Positions 49,320-62,876 are shown, numbered from the stretch's first letter. The stretch: DNA of 64,000 bases from Lineus longissimus (GCF_910592395.1 NC_088309.1:26354599-26418598), one strand, 5' to 3'. A program made the numbers and translations. The notes: a model not told the origin generated them from the letters alone.

Positions 49320-52300
49320 TAACTAACCATTCCATTATGGTGTGCTGGGGCCGATCAGATAGGCCGCTTGCGGCCAAGGAAACGTGTCATGGCCTAAAGA
49401 GTACATTTTTATTATTCGTTGATTAAAAGTGTTATTGGTAAGATACTTTAAAATCCTTTCAAGAGGTCATAGTTCAGGCATGGACCATCCCGGCACCAAT
49501 TGTTTTCAGTATACTCCGCCTCTCGATATTTCGACATTTCTGTGTATGGGGCAGGAGTATCGAAAACCTGTATCTCAGGATGGCATATGACATGTATGCC
49601 AACATAGGCCTGTTCTGTGTTAAGTATCTCGAATACAGTCGATCCCCACTTCTCACGCTTGACCTCGGACCAAGTCACCAGCATACCACCAATTTGAAGG
49701 TCGTTCATCACTGACCACTAAGCAGCAGAAACATAAAACAACCTCAACCTAAGAACCAGCAAGGTAATCAGGTCTGGCGGCACACCAATCACCGTGTATC
49801 GGTTACTGCGAATCAATGAATTTGTACCGACTATATATGATACATGATAGATTGAATGAATGGCAGCCCAAAGAAAGGCAATCAAAATGATCCCCAACTG
49901 TGAAAGGTAAAACGGATCTATATTAGGCTAGGAGAACTTGTCACCCGCAAGGTAAGTGCAAAAATGCGTTTAAAAATGACGCTTCTATGTTGGAAGAATA
50001 TGATTGTATAGCTGATATTTGTTGATAAATAAAGAATGCAGCATCATAATCAACCTTTTCATTCATTTTCAAGTATTGTACGACGGTGAATGTCTTCTAA
50101 AATAACAGCAACCAGTGTAACCCGACCACTGAGCTATGTTCTTAACATTCAATCTACTAAGGTGGCAACCGACACGGTGCCATGAAGTTGGTCTAAATGA
50201 GAGAAGTGTAAGACCGGGATTCTCAATAGACCTAATGGCCTCACTAACTCACAGACAATTTGATAACAGTAAAATGAGTATCCATGTCTTCCCATACGCG
50301 GCAAACACAACTGAAGTGACTAAGCCAAAATCTCATCAATTTATCCGCTAATTTAGAACCAATAGAGGTATCATTGGTTTTTCTGCCCATACTGGCAAGC
50401 AAGTATTGACAGGAGGCGCCGACTGCCCAAATTATGCCCCATTTGCTCCCGAGTTAATCACTAGGAAGAGCATGCTTAGCAAGCTAATCAGAAATTAGTA
50501 CCAATATGAGACCACAATATTGACACTACTGGCGTGAAAGAAGACCTGTCTTCCAAGAAGGTCATGGCAGGCATAACTTTTGTTAGATCTTATGTTCCCG
50601 CTTGGACACTGGGAATAATTTATAGAAACGAATCGATTTTGAGACTGTCAGTTATCCATTTGTCAGGCCAGGTATCTGGTGTGCCAAGCTTGCTGGTCGC
50701 CAAGAATCTGCAGAGAATAATCAAGCAGGGAAGACAGTCTGCAGGCAGAACATGGCTCATCTTATCCTTTTCTGTGCAAAGACATGATTTGCACCATTTG
50801 TTCTACTGAGGACTTTCATTTGAAGCTCATTGCCACGATTGCGAGTGGCACATGGAATGAGCATTTCATCCGATAACAGCTAAAACAAACATGGATAGAA
50901 AAGAGGCGAATAGGCACATTATCCTCCTGGACACATAAATCCCACACCCAAGTTTCCCTCTAAATCAGAGTGAGCTACATGTATATTAATACGATAAACT
51001 ATCCCAGCCATTTCACTGCAGGCCCATCTGGACCTATACTGTCAATCTATGCAGGTACATGTATCTAGAACACAATGAATTAAAAGACTGCCAGCTTTAT
51101 GTCAGATACTGTTTGCCGATAAACGCTTGGTTACTGACAAATGTGTTTTGAAAAAGGAAGCGCAGAACACAGCCCCCAGGTTATCTGAACAAACGTGGCT
51201 TGAACGTTGTTAGCATGCCACAAGTGTGCTTGAATTCGCCAGATAACCAACAAGTAACAACAGCCATATCTTCCTCTTGCTTCATTTGACACATCTTTCC
51301 CGTCTCTGTTCAAACACAAAGCCTTTCGGCTCCAATGCATGTAGTTTGCCAAACAAAGGCAGACAAAAGGAAGTTGACGTCTGTACGCCGCACAGGCTCG
51401 ATGCACTTCTGTAGAACCACAACAAACACAGTAATCGTGTATATGATTCATTGATTTGATATTTCCTTCCCCGTGCCCTGCGGCTGCTCCGATACAAAGA
51501 CTGTCACCCCCACTTCCCGCGTTTCTGCATCAATTGACAGACACAAATCGTGAACCTGACAATTGTCGATAACATCTTCCCTGATAAACTACATCAGGGA
51601 ACGTCCAATGTTTGGTTCAGTGAGCCTGAATTCCCGCTAGTTGTTGATCCTTCCATTGAATAGTCAAGGGGTTGTCAATTTCCAGGAGTACTTGGGCAAA
51701 GGCAAGTAGAGGGGGAGAGAAAGTCCTGGCTGAGGCTTTACAGATGGAAACAAAGAGGTTCAAGGGTACACAAGGGTACGTCATTTCTCTCGTCAAAGAA
51801 GAAGTGGAGTTCAATCACGACACATTACTAATCGTAAGAGTATCTTTCCTCATTAGTATCAAACGTTACATTAATTGGAAAAAGTGTTGGAATGATCACT
51901 AATACGTATATTTAATATCAGCCCCAAAATACCAGCCTCGCTATAATCTTTCCTGCCCGCGTCTATTTCTGCATGACCAATCTTGATGGATTCTTAACTA
52001 CCCGATTCTGAACGTTACATATCTTAAGCCGCGTTTGGCATCAACAGAGAGTCCGATGACATGTCCGATTGACAGTTATCAGTTGGTCTGTCAGCGCACG
52101 GTATAGATTGGCCGCTTGCTATCTGACAGGTTGTCAGGAGGGCATGCATACAGAATGAACCATTCAATTGGAGAGATGCATGATTATCGTTGGTGTCATA
52201 CTAAGGAGAATAAAACTGTAGTAAGTCATGAAAACACATTATCATCAAAATATCCAGTCTTTTCAACCTGAACAACGAAGCATTGGGTTTTCACCCAAAA

Positions 52301-54220
52301 AGTGTAACATCCGATATTGCTTTTTACCAAGTTACGGTGAATGATAGGCAGCGGACTAAACTTGTCGAACTTTGCTATAAGACATGTGTACATTCCCTAC
52401 AATACATAGTTTAAGTTAGACTGGAATAATGCAGTGTCATCTGATAGTCATTGCATTTTCTAAAAAATCAGTTTTCACCAAGGCCAAGTTGACCTTTGAA
52501 CAACCAAAGCTTACATCGATTGTCAATCACCCAAGTAAGCCAACATTCCCTTTTTAATCCGTATTCATTTCTTGCGGCATTTTCTTGTTTTTTCATGAAT
52601 ACCAGATTATGGTCATTAGTGGCTTTTCGAGTATCTAATCTTGCGGGATCTCTTTGGAAACCTTCGGATTAAACTGCCAAGACCAGGAAAAGGAACTGTC
52701 AACAATTTAGCTGTGTCGTATTTTTTTTACCATCTGTCTGATTTCAAAGATCCAGGGTCAAGATTGCTGTCAGCGCAATGTGGAGTTGATATTCTCGGAC
52801 CACCTTACCTTGAACCTCAAGGTAAGGAATTTTGTTTTAAAATGAGTAAATTTTTTAAAATGAGAAGAACCAATACAAGGACAGTATCGCAGTGTCATTC
52901 TCTAGAAGAAACCGCCATGATAAAGCACTAGGAGCTGTAATCAACGGAGTTCAGCCGTCGCTGGTTGGTGGTGTTGGTGGTGAGGGATGGCTGACGCTCT
53001 TCAGAGCCTATAAATACATAACGACTGCAGCGCCTATGTGGCAGAGGTTCCTTCAAGCAGAAAAAGAAACAGATGCATAAAAAACAAACTCCAGGCAACA
53101 CGAAATACAAAAACACCTTTTCCACGAACTATGCTATATTCGTCTCATGCCCCAAAGTGATGGATTGCTGCACCAAAGATCCCACATCGTTCATCCAAAA
53201 CATGCAACCGACACATTGCTTGGCCAAAGAACTGGGTAATGAAATCCCAACGTAGCACTAAAGTCTTTCGTGAGCCACCGGTGAATTGGGCAATTATCTA
53301 TGTGGTGTTGGGCGATATCATGCTTTTTATGATCAGAATGCTGTTTAAGACAAAGTTTTCGTGCAATATAAAACAGCTGGTGACAAGCCATGGATGATAT
53401 TATTGCGCAACAAGTTTACGCACTATGATATTTACCTTCTCCCAGAGTAATCTCTCCTTGCGTGCCGGAAGGAACCAAAGAACCCTATGTCACTCTCTCG
53501 GTCAATACATGTGGTAACGGGGACGACTAAAGCAAAGAAACCTCAAATCAGACAGAAAGTTTGATGCTTGAACATCAGCCGAAGTTAAGTTCATTTGGAC
53601 TCGGGATAACTACAGAGACGATATCAGCAGAAGGTTGTGACATATGATGAACAGTATAAGGGCATCGTTTGGAACAATATAAGCAACTGATCAATGTTCT
53701 CACAGACACAGAAAGTGCAAGTTATGAGAAATAGATTTATCACCTTTTACTGAGAGGCATCAGGTGGGCGAACCTAATGAGGTATTGGAAGGAACATGCA
53801 AAGTGGGACATTCTCACAGGCAGTATTGTTTAAAGCATAAACCTAATTATCCAATGATTTCAATACAAGTCTCTAGCTTGGCTTAGAACTCACATTGTTT
53901 ACATAACAAAATATCGAATTGGGTTTCATACAAAAACTTTCAAAGAGTGATGGAAAACGCTGTAATCTTCTATTACAGGAATTTGAAAAAGGTAATATCT
54001 TGCATTCAACGATATTCACATTACCGTGTCTAATCAAACCTGAGGCACAAACTGACATTTTCACACAATAACAATGATAAGTAAAGGAATATGCTTTTTT
54101 GGTTGGGAGTGAACAAGATATCAGAATTGATAAAGCTATTTCTGGTAGGATTGCCGAAAATATTTATAAAAACTTTAAAAATCGAGGGCCTCTCTTTTGA
54201 CGAGTTATGAAAGGAGGCAA
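49320..54220. other. No supported gene; one perfect hairpin
   Basis: CCTTACCTTGA at 52803-52813 and TCAAGGTAAGG at 52817-52827 form a perfect 11-bp stem with a three-base loop. A possible minus-strand donor at 53430 follows a short open stretch, but its acceptor is poor. Nothing else supportable is seen. Confidence 0.4.
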
Positions 54221-54231
54221 CCTTTCAGGGC

Positions 54232-54425
54232 TGTCGGAGTGTAACGCAGTGTAAAAAGACAGCGCAGGTCATCTCTGAGGTCCCAGGTTCGATTCATGGT
54301 CGGTCCCGGTACATCTATATGATAGAGAGGGCGACTACTCTCTTCAACAGCTTTGGTTTCCTCTGTGGGTCTCAAGTTTCCTCCTCCCTACATTGCAATC
54401 GTCCAATATTGCTAAGAGAGCTTTT
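54232..54425 (+). mobile_element. tRNA-derived SINE
   Basis: GTCGGAGTGTAACGCAGTGT has the layout of a tRNA D-arm and A box. CCCAGGTTCGATTCATGG at 54282-54299 is a good B box and T-arm with four of five stem pairs. The acceptor stem is degraded. Downstream is a body with GGTTTCCTCTGTGGGTCTCA and TTTCCTCCTCCCTACATTGC, a pyrimidine-rich style familiar from marine invertebrate SINEs. The exact family and end are not determined. Confidence 0.68.
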
Positions 54426-56662
54426 AATGTCTTAGTCCCTATTTCAAACGGATAACGTAACACGAGTGGAGGAAACCAATACAACACTGAATCACCTGCA
54501 CCTATTCATAAAGTGTCTGCAAAAACCCATTAATTCCCAAAACTTGTGAAATTCGGTATACATTTTTAAAAGGCTTTCTGTCTAATGGAAACCCACCAGA
54601 TGTCACATCTACTCTTTCAGTAATGCCTCAAACTTATACAACGATTTTAAGAGGAGTCTAAATAAATAATGTAACTGGTTTGAAACCGCAGGACGTCAAT
54701 TATTCCTCGATTACGCGTTTTTTCTTTCCAAATTTCTTTCCATATGGAACTTGCTCATCGACAATTTCTTTGCACTTAAGTGGCTTCCAATTTATTGACT
54801 TGAATTTTTAGACTCGGATTCCAGACAGATTTTTTGCCTCACCGTCATGACAGTCACAATATGAACATCACTTGACATTTGGCAGAGTAAAAATTGAAAC
54901 CGATTTAGCAAGTTGTTAACATGGATAGGCTTTCTACTGCAGAGAAAAAATGTCTTAAAGGAAGACTTAGTCCTAAATTCTGCGTCGCTAGATTAAGCGT
55001 TGCTTGATTTAATGACTTTGTATGGTAAATTTTCCTTTTATTCAAGAAATATTTCGGGACCTATATACATGTACAAGAACATATGAACTTACAGTTAAGG
55101 GTGGTGGCGACATAATCTGTCAAGCTCCCTACTTCTGTGACAGTGCATCCTCCCGTCTCATCACTATGCCATCAAACACAAGAAACGCCATTATCCCGCA
55201 GGAAGCCTTATTGCTTACTCTTCCCCTCACTTATTACCAGCTAATTTTTTCCATCATAACTCGTTACAGTTGTCATTCGAAGATAACGAGCGCAAGACGA
55301 AGAAATTGGCATCATCTTCACGGAGGAAATAGGCTCTCCACTTATTTGTCAATTTCAATGTAGAATGGTTAGTATTCCCATGCAATTGTTAAAAGCATCG
55401 AAGCCATTTCACTCAAATGCCAATTTGAATTAGAACGGTTTTTACTTTTGCAATGTAGATTCTGTGGAGTCGAAATTTTGAGATTTTGAACCAACTCCTT
55501 CATAAAGGAAATGTTCGCTTGTGTTTACCATTGTTCCGCTTGTAATGCTGGTGTAAATCTACATCCAGAGGTGCACTGGTAGCAACAGTTTGAAACTGGA
55601 TGCACTGTGCATTCATGTGTTCTTGTGTACATCAAGTTGCGACTACTGTTGTCACCTTTGGGCCTACAAATACACTAGCATTTTCAGAGGGCCACTGGTA
55701 AACAGTGTACACAAACGGGCCTGGCCTTTGAACAGGAAAGTGTTGCCCAGGATCACACGGGTTTGCTAAAGCTAGCTTCAATCTCAACGCTCCACACCAT
55801 TTGTGTATCTCGGCCCGAACTCCATCAACTGCACATAGAAAATCAAGTTAACGCACCAAGCTGTCAAATGGAAGACACAATAACATAGAGATGTCTTTTT
55901 AAATGACAGATTACTGTTGAGAAGGACACATGAGGTTAGCACCCTGGCTGAAATCACTGGAAATATTCAAATGTCTTTTAAACTGATGGGTTATGCGAGA
56001 TGGCCGCCCGAAGTCGGGGAATCATTGTAGAGGCATATATGCCCAGATGGATCAGGGCTTAATTCATCAACGTGATATGGTTATGTTTATTTTCTGAGAG
56101 AAATGGACAAGACCACAGGAAGTTATTGCCCCTCGTTTGAGTTGATGCAGTATACGTTGTTAAAGTTATGTGGGGTAAAAACGGTCGTAAAACGTCTTAG
56201 TGGAAGCATCCTTTAGAAAACTGGTACATTGTAACGAACGCTAAACAGATAAGCTTCTAAATAATCGACCACTCTACCTGATAAGGCCATGGGACTTTGA
56301 AAGAACCTCACATGTAAAGATATATCAAGACAAAATGACACCAACATATTCTTTGATTAATTACTTGATATAATACGAGGAAGCGCCACGTGGTTTGACT
56401 AAAACATTTAAAAGACGCAAATGGAGCAACATTTATTCATTACAGAGCGTCATGATGTTGGGAATGACTCTAAATCTGCGACTGGTACGGAATTTCATCC
56501 CTGGTCTCATGATGGCCGCTTGATAACCTCTCAGACGAACGCCAGTCGTCAGAACATGAATATTTTATCTCCAATTCAGTTGAGGTCACTGCATCAACTC
56601 CGAGCCCCGGAAAGCATGCTGCGTGCTGTATCTATCTTCAGGACTTCTTGGCGGTGAAGTGA

Positions 56663-56983
56663 TCAGTTATTCACTGCGTTTTTTAACGCTGTTCCATAAC
56701 TTTTAAGGCCTGATATCTCTTTCAAGAGAAAACCCCTCACCAGGTGCAAGTGGCAAGAAAGTTCCCAGCTGACTGTGTAACAGCTCGAGGGCGTCCTTAG
56801 TGCCAAAGTGCAATGGTAAGCCTTATCAAAATACAGGATGGTTCCAGCTATCATGCCTACAATTGCCAGCCAACATGCCAGTTTCATTTCATTCGACTGT
56901 CTTGATGCAACATTGGCTTCTTCTTCTGTGATATCAGACGGACATTCCTGTGATTTCGCGAGGTGAATGTCGTTGTTGGCCAC
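56663..56983 (-). CDS. Open frame with a possible membrane segment, uncertain
   Basis: A minus-strand frame has an acidic stretch (SDITEEEANVASRQSNEMK) followed by a hydrophobic run (LACWLAIVGMIAGTILYF). It could be a membrane anchor or, starting from the internal ATG, a signal peptide. A plausible donor GTGAGG follows CACCTG, but it exits in phase 0. The first visible Ig exon needs phase 1, so a direct join is ruled out. A stop codon lies five codons before the first possible start. No homologue is recognised. Confidence 0.22.
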   Translation of the reverse strand: MANNDIHLAKSQECPSDITEEEANVASRQSNEMKLACWLAIVGMIAGTILYFDKAYHCTLALRTPSSCYTVSWELSCHLHLVRGFLLKEISGLKSYGTALKNAVNN

Positions 56984-57110
56984 AGTTGATCCTGGTCATC
57001 AAATAGCTTGTCCTGTACAGTTTGTCAAGATGGTTGATGGTCATTGGCTGTGTGCAGAGGCATAGGTCACTCTAACATATTCCAATGGTGTAGATAGGTT
57101 GCTATCTTAT

Positions 57111-57180
57111 ACTCTTAGAAATAAAGTATTTTGATTGTTGAAAAAACCTTTATGTTAAAAACCTTTTATTTCTTGGAGTG
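57111..57180. mobile_element. 70-bp hairpin MITE-like element
   Basis: ACTCTTAGAAATAAAGTATT at the left and the complement of CCTTTTATTTCTTGGAGTG at the right form an inverted repeat over almost the whole element, with a short centre. Similar 'AGAAATAAA' hairpins are widespread in animal genomes. No target-site duplication is certain. Confidence 0.6.
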
Positions 57181-57335
57181 TCTGTTTTTGTCATAATTTC
57201 CAATCTTTATATATTGAAGATCAAAATGCATCATCCGGGAATGAAAAACAAAGGTATTTCAATATGCTATTCACTTCCAGTTCAACTTCTGTTGACGGAG
57301 ATAATGTAACGGATTGTTGACTAATGCTTGCTCAC

Positions 57336-57437
57336 CCAGGTGCAGGTGACAGCATCACTGGATTTCCCAGCAACTCGCATAATCGCTTTGTCGAATTTGA
57401 CAGGAGCGACACTGCCACTGGGAACGATGAGTAACAT
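57336..57437 (-). CDS. Candidate Ig-like half-exon, low confidence
   Basis: On the minus strand 34 open codons from an ATG run to the donor GTGAGC. They end KFDKAIMRVAGKSSDAVTC, then TW. This resembles the A'-B strands of an Ig domain with its first cysteine, and it exits in phase 0. An AG directly precedes the ATG, but the pyrimidine tract is weak. It could be a degenerate paralogous exon or coincidence. A partly similar stretch ending TGCACCTG before GTGAGG lies at about 56738-56790. Confidence 0.22.
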
Positions 57438-57752
57438 CTATCTATTTAGAATAAAGAAGAATTTAAGAAAGTAAGGACAGGAAATACATGAACACATTTT
57501 TGATGTCGCCATCTTTGTCATCATCATTGCCGACGCTAATCAGCCAAGAGCAGAGCCGGTGTAACGTTTCTGAGTGTTTCCGTTTCTGATTTTTCTACCT
57601 CATTGTTTGGAAATGCTGAAAGACAGTTTGTCTCACTGTTTCCCCTTATCTTTAATTGTCATGGTTTCTCTAGCTGTCTATTGGATGGAATCACAGAAAT
57701 ATGGGGAATAACCAAAATGTTACACGAGGTTCATAGTTCGAAAAAAATAAAA

Positions 57753-57838
57753 GGGTCCTCTCAACGGGACTCGAACTCGAGACCTCTGGTTTTATTGCCA
57801 ACACTCTTATCCTCAAGGCCGCTGGGCTACTTGAAATG
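57753..57838 (-). mobile_element. tRNA-like SINE head, minus strand
   Basis: On the minus strand TAGCCCAGCGG matches the Pol III A-box consensus, and AGTTCGAGTCCC is a near-perfect B box about 45 bases later. It is followed by GAGAGGACCC and TTTTATTTTTTTC, a Pol III terminator-like run. Stem pairing is incomplete, so it is not a normal tRNA. It faces away from the similar element at 57971. Confidence 0.6.
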
Positions 57839-57970
57839 CCTGACGTTTTATACGCGTTTATAGAATGTGCAAAAATTTGTGTGTAATTTTTGTTCAACAT
57901 CTTTGAGAGGCTTCCAGTGGGCAACTGCAGGAAGAAAGTCATTTTTTCGTTGCTGTGCGTGATTATGTAT

Positions 57971-58060
57971 GCGCCCCCCTAGCTCAGACGGTTAGAGCGT
58001 TCGTATTCTGAGCCCAAGTTCCCGGGTTCGAATCCCTGGAGAAGATTTTGATTTTTTTCA
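57971..58060 (+). mobile_element. tRNA-like SINE head, plus strand
   Basis: TAGCTCAGACGGTTAGAGCG has a paired D-arm (GCTC/GAGC) and matches the A box. CCGGGTTCGAATCCC at 58022-58036 contains a perfect B box. GGAGAAGATTTTGATTTTTTT follows in the same way as in the minus-strand copy at 57753-57838. The acceptor stem does not pair, and no convincing anticodon arm forms, so this is a SINE head or tRNA pseudogene. Confidence 0.65.
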
Positions 58061-58069
58061 CTTCCATAA

Positions 58070-60800
58070 TTCTCCGAGACTGTCCGCATCGTCCTGTGGC
58101 TTGCTGGATTGTGAAATCAAGCGCATCGAAGCATTGGAGGTCTATCATGTTTCAGGCCGTATTCAGAAGGGTCTTTCGGTCGTTTGAATTTCTTGCTATT
58201 GCCGCATGGGGTGCTCTTGTTTTGTGCATGCAGTTCAGCTTTAAGAAAACACTGTCTATTCCAGAAAGCCTTAGACCCTGATTAAAGCAAGGTCGGCAAA
58301 ATGCGTCGACAAATTTGGATTTATCAGCGTATAGCCTGTACTATCGTCTCAAAGCGCTTTTACATTGTACACAATAAATCCAGAAAAAAACCTTTTTGAG
58401 TGCGCTCACTTGGCCATTTCAGGTCAGTTGAGCAAAGAATGGTTACAATCTTCCAATTACAAGTCGAGTCAATGTAAGATGGTCCCTAATCGTTGCACCC
58501 GTAGAGTGCTACATGAATGGGATGGTCCCTTCCGTAATTTCAAACACATCTCCAAAGCAGACATAATATTCAAGCATATATACCACTGCGCGCTGGAGTA
58601 TGCAAATTCATCTGTGCGTATCGGCTTATCACAAACCGCGAGATCGCGAGTTGAGTAGTCATCACTTTCTTCCACAAGATTTTTCTTACTTCCCTGGACT
58701 TCTGATTCTGCTGTCCACTTCTCCACTCAATGATAGTAGGGCCGAAGACAATACAAATGCTACATGCATCTGCATGTTCATCTTGACCGCATAGGTTTTT
58801 GCATCTTATCAAGTTATTCTCCGTCCATGTTTAAAGTGACTGGGGTTCAGGATTATTTTCACGTTACACCTGGCGACACAAGTCACCATATATCATACAC
58901 ATGACTGACCGATAACACAGGGCATGCACCCGGTGAACGTCTGGTCATCCCTAAAAATAGCGCTGGGAAAATCTGTCAAATTCCACGTGACATCTCACGG
59001 CGGGGTCTATTTCAATTGGCTATTCTAAAACTAGGGCTACGCCTCAGTTTCGGTCTACATTATAGCCCCAACCTCGTGGTTTGGGTGAATGAATGTTCGC
59101 CTTGGTCATACATTCTGTGGCGCATGGTTCTCTCACCGAGGTTGGCATCTCGCGATTTCGCAATCCGCATCTCGCCGTGTGTTCTCAACTCCAAGCACTC
59201 GCAAGGGAGTACACGAATACACTATTGTATCAGTATGCAAGACATGCATATTCCTGCTGGACCTGTTCTAATCAGGGGCACGGTTTGGTAAGTTATCAAT
59301 TGATTTTTTGGATCGCTTCGGGTACCGTCTAAGATAATCTTTGTATCCATTGATTTTCCTTCCATGGACATTAGAAAACCAGTGGGATCACATTTATTTC
59401 CCAGAATGATGCCTTTGGATATGGAACAAAGTTCGTTGTAAAATTGAGCACGCATCTTTTACATCGATATATCATGTATTTCATTATTCGCATGACAAAG
59501 TTAAAGGCCTACGCCGTTCGTTAGAATTGTAATTGAATTTAAAAAGGTCCAATTGCAAAAATACCTACTAAATATAAATTTCAACATTGCCCTTCTGTAG
59601 ACTGATATAGCCTACCCTAGAGTCACCAGTAACGAGCACACCATCTTGAAGCTACAATAGTTTGAACCAAAGTAACAAATAATTTTTTTTGTCAGTTTCC
59701 CATTCCTATGCACAATCATTGGAGAAAATCCTGAAAGCGTGGTCCACCCCGTAAATAGCCTGATGACTCAGCAGACCAACCTTTGAAAAGCAGATAACTT
59801 CGTCAACTTAACTTATTGCTTTTTTGGTGAATCTAATCTTCAAAGAATGGTATCAGTTCGTACCACAAAAACCAATACCAGGTAAATGCCCAAAGACTGA
59901 CCATTTGCCTTTCAAGCTGACATCGCATGACAGCCTAACCCCGATGGCTTCGAATAACCATCTCTTTTACAACAGTTCATGTTCTCTTCTGCCGTACTGT
60001 TGAAAGGGCAAATGTCCCCCAATCTGGAAAATTTGACTGCATTTATCAAAGTACATGTATACTTTGTTTTGTTTGAGCAGGATTTTATTGAATAATGTTG
60101 TCTTGTCATATTGCATTTCACTGTTGATGCCTTAATTTCATGATTTCCATGTGGGTGAGATAGAAAAAACTTTATTTTAGGGTATGTGTGGGTGTTAGCT
60201 ATTCAGGATTAAGAGATAACAGAACCATAATCAGCACGTATTGATAAGTTATATGGTGAACTAGGTTGGATTTTTGTTGATTTTGCATTATGTGAACACC
60301 TGTTTTTTCCATTTACAGCAGCTATGGTTGACAAGTATATGCTCGAAAGGTCGAGAGGCACGGGTAGGATACTTTCCTTCATTGTTGCTCATTGAATACC
60401 AGAGCTGCCACAACTTTTTCATCTCAGGTTGGACTCTTTCATCCGAGGTTGGCTTGTAGTTCGGTACAGCGAGGCTCGGTGTCGCTAAGTGACATGAGGA
60501 TTAGTCATCTTTGTCCGAAGGGGGAGATGATGTATTGTACCCCCAGTTATGTAGCACGGCTTAACGCACTGGTCATGGAGGATTTCCTTTATGGCCTTAT
60601 GGTTGGCATGTTTGCCCCACAGCTGGAAGCTAAGCAGCGTTAAGCAGCGTTAAGAATGGTCATGAACTGGATGGGTTAACGGCGTGTATGATAATGCTTT
60701 CATGAAAAGATTTCCAAAACATCATTGATATGAACAAATACCTGTGTAACAATGAAAAAGCTTTGAAAGTCCCTATAATGCATGACCCTTGGTGTTACTT
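58070..60800. other. No supported gene
   Basis: Several overlapping plus-strand frames at 59016-59332 share the same bases in different frames and show no domain. CTCAAAGCGCTTTTACA at 58349-58365 is a fragment of a common dispersed repeat. No exon with matching splice phase was found. Confidence 0.4.
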
Positions 60801-60814
60801 GTTTTCTGTATTTG

Positions 60815-61105
60815 GAGAAATTATCTGAAGTCACCTCAGCTGACATGTATTGTGAATGAAAAAGTTTGTTCAACTTTAAGAGGACTAAAAACTTCAACTC
60901 ACCAAACTTTCATGGTCTGATGACAAACAAATCTGTTTCACACTTGGTTGATTTGTTTTGTTTAAGTTGGTGGACGGCTATTTATTCTGTGCAGTGGGTC
61001 ATGGAGTTGAAAGCCAGTTTTGCATAGTTGAAAGCCAGTGTTGCACTAATAAATTAGAAAATAACACAGTCTGCTCATCTGCAGTTGTTACTCAATTTGA
61101 ATCTG
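60815..61105. repeat. Dispersed ancient repeat, copy 2
   Basis: Aligned with 11290-11545 in the same orientation (see that entry). This copy also carries a short internal duplication: AGTTGAAAGCCAGT occurs at 61007 and 61028, adding about 22 bases. Confidence 0.5.
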
Positions 61106-61109
61106 ATCC

Positions 61110-62870
61110 GAAAAAAGAAGACAGAACAGTGGTAGTTCAGCTTCTAAACACTAGATGGGGACTGTAGTTAGTCAGCACGAAGCCTCAACAAAATATGATA
61201 ATACACCTCGATCAGTTGAACACATTTTTGTAGAATGTTCTATACATTTAAAATGAAACCTCCAGATATTCATCTTTATTTCTTTGGTATACCCAGTGCA
61301 TTTATAAACAAGTTCTCCATAATTGCCTTAAGAAACCATTACTGTTTTTTTCTTAACCTGGGGAATACAGATTCTAGTTTGACATCAACAAGTACTGTTG
61401 TATAACTTTTTAAAGCTTCGTTTAGGATGACCGTTAGTTCCCTCGAGGGAAATGTTCTTCAATCAAGACAAATGCACCATGAGGCACCATGGACATCTTG
61501 CCATAGTGGTCCTTTTTTAAGCTGATACAATAAAAGTCAGCAGCACAAGAAGCTCTTTTATCTTGTGATAGAAACGGAGGGCCTGGGGAGATCTGATGTT
61601 GAAAGGATATGTTGCATTCCTGAGTTACCCAGATTTTTTTTGCTTCATAGATGTTTGTAAAAAAAAAAGAAGTTGTGTCTGTAAGCAATTATGATGTGAA
61701 TGCATGAATATTGCTTTATGGCACCTCATCTCAGGCATCGTTCTGACGTCCCCAGACTATAAATAAAAGACTTTTACTGCTTACAAAGTTACAGTTTACG
61801 AAGTTTTAAAAATTCCATAACGGCCATTTTAGATTTCGATGATATCGAATTTGCCCCCTTCATGATGTTTCAAACTAATGTTCCTTCATTTTCCAGTTGA
61901 TGGAACCCAAGACAGAGTCGGATTTGAATCCCGAAAAGGCGAAAGTAGGAAAATCACACTTTTTATTTCATGAGTGAACAAGGAACATTGTGCAGATGAC
62001 CAGTAATTTCGTCATCACAACTCCCTGTCCACACCACTGCTTAAATGTGACGTGTCAGATGGTGTCATTATGCCGTACTGGCCATCAACCTTTCTGCAAT
62101 ATGATGCAAGTACTAGCCATACAAGAAGTACATCTATTAAATTGGATCTATTGACTGGTGACATCATCATGATGCTTTGGGCGGCACCTGCGCCTCAGAA
62201 GCAATTAGAGTGCATACATCTTGTTATGTTATAAGACACTTATCTAGTTAGCTAGCAATAGACCAATGTTGACAAATATCTTTGACCCTTCACCAGAAGT
62301 CACAGCCTAAGGGTCTTTCGTATTTTCATCATTAGTGGTCCAAATATATCTAGTGGATAGAAAGAAAATGCGCCGAAAAATCAAGGGTTCAAAAGTCCCG
62401 ATTCTTTTCTCTGACACATGAAGTTAGGTCCGTGTACAGATATGGTATTTCAATGCTTATTCTGAAAATTTGGTGCAGAAAGCATTGTTAGTCTTTATTT
62501 GACAGCCACATTATTTCTAGACGGATACAGGTCATACTTGTAGTCTTAAACAATATTTCGATCAGTTATGGTGCAGTATCGCAGCAGGATGATCGGCCAA
62601 TTGATCACGTGGTGTCACTTGCCAAGTTAGGACAAATCCCATTCCTATGGGTTGGATATCTTAGTGTTTATAACCCGCAAATTTCTTCTTATCCACTCGA
62701 TATATCTTTGTCTCTGTATATTGTTCAATAATGCATTGTCCTTCGTAGGGCCCCCGAAAATACGGTTTTTTGAAAATCCTCTTCCTGTTTCCTTTCGTGC
62801 GAATTCCGTGATTTGATGTTTATAACAGGGAACACACCTAAAAATCCGCTTTTTCAACTTGAAAACACCA
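61110..62870. other. No supported gene
   Basis: Short frames only. No recognised repeat or RNA signatures apart from A/T-rich runs. Confidence 0.4.
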
Positions 62871-62876
62871 AATTCC

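Noticed and set aside
53430-53500. Minus-strand short exon (GSLVPSGTQGEITLGE) ending at a donor
   Set aside because: The acceptor before it lies in purine-rich sequence, and the donor GTAAAT is weak.
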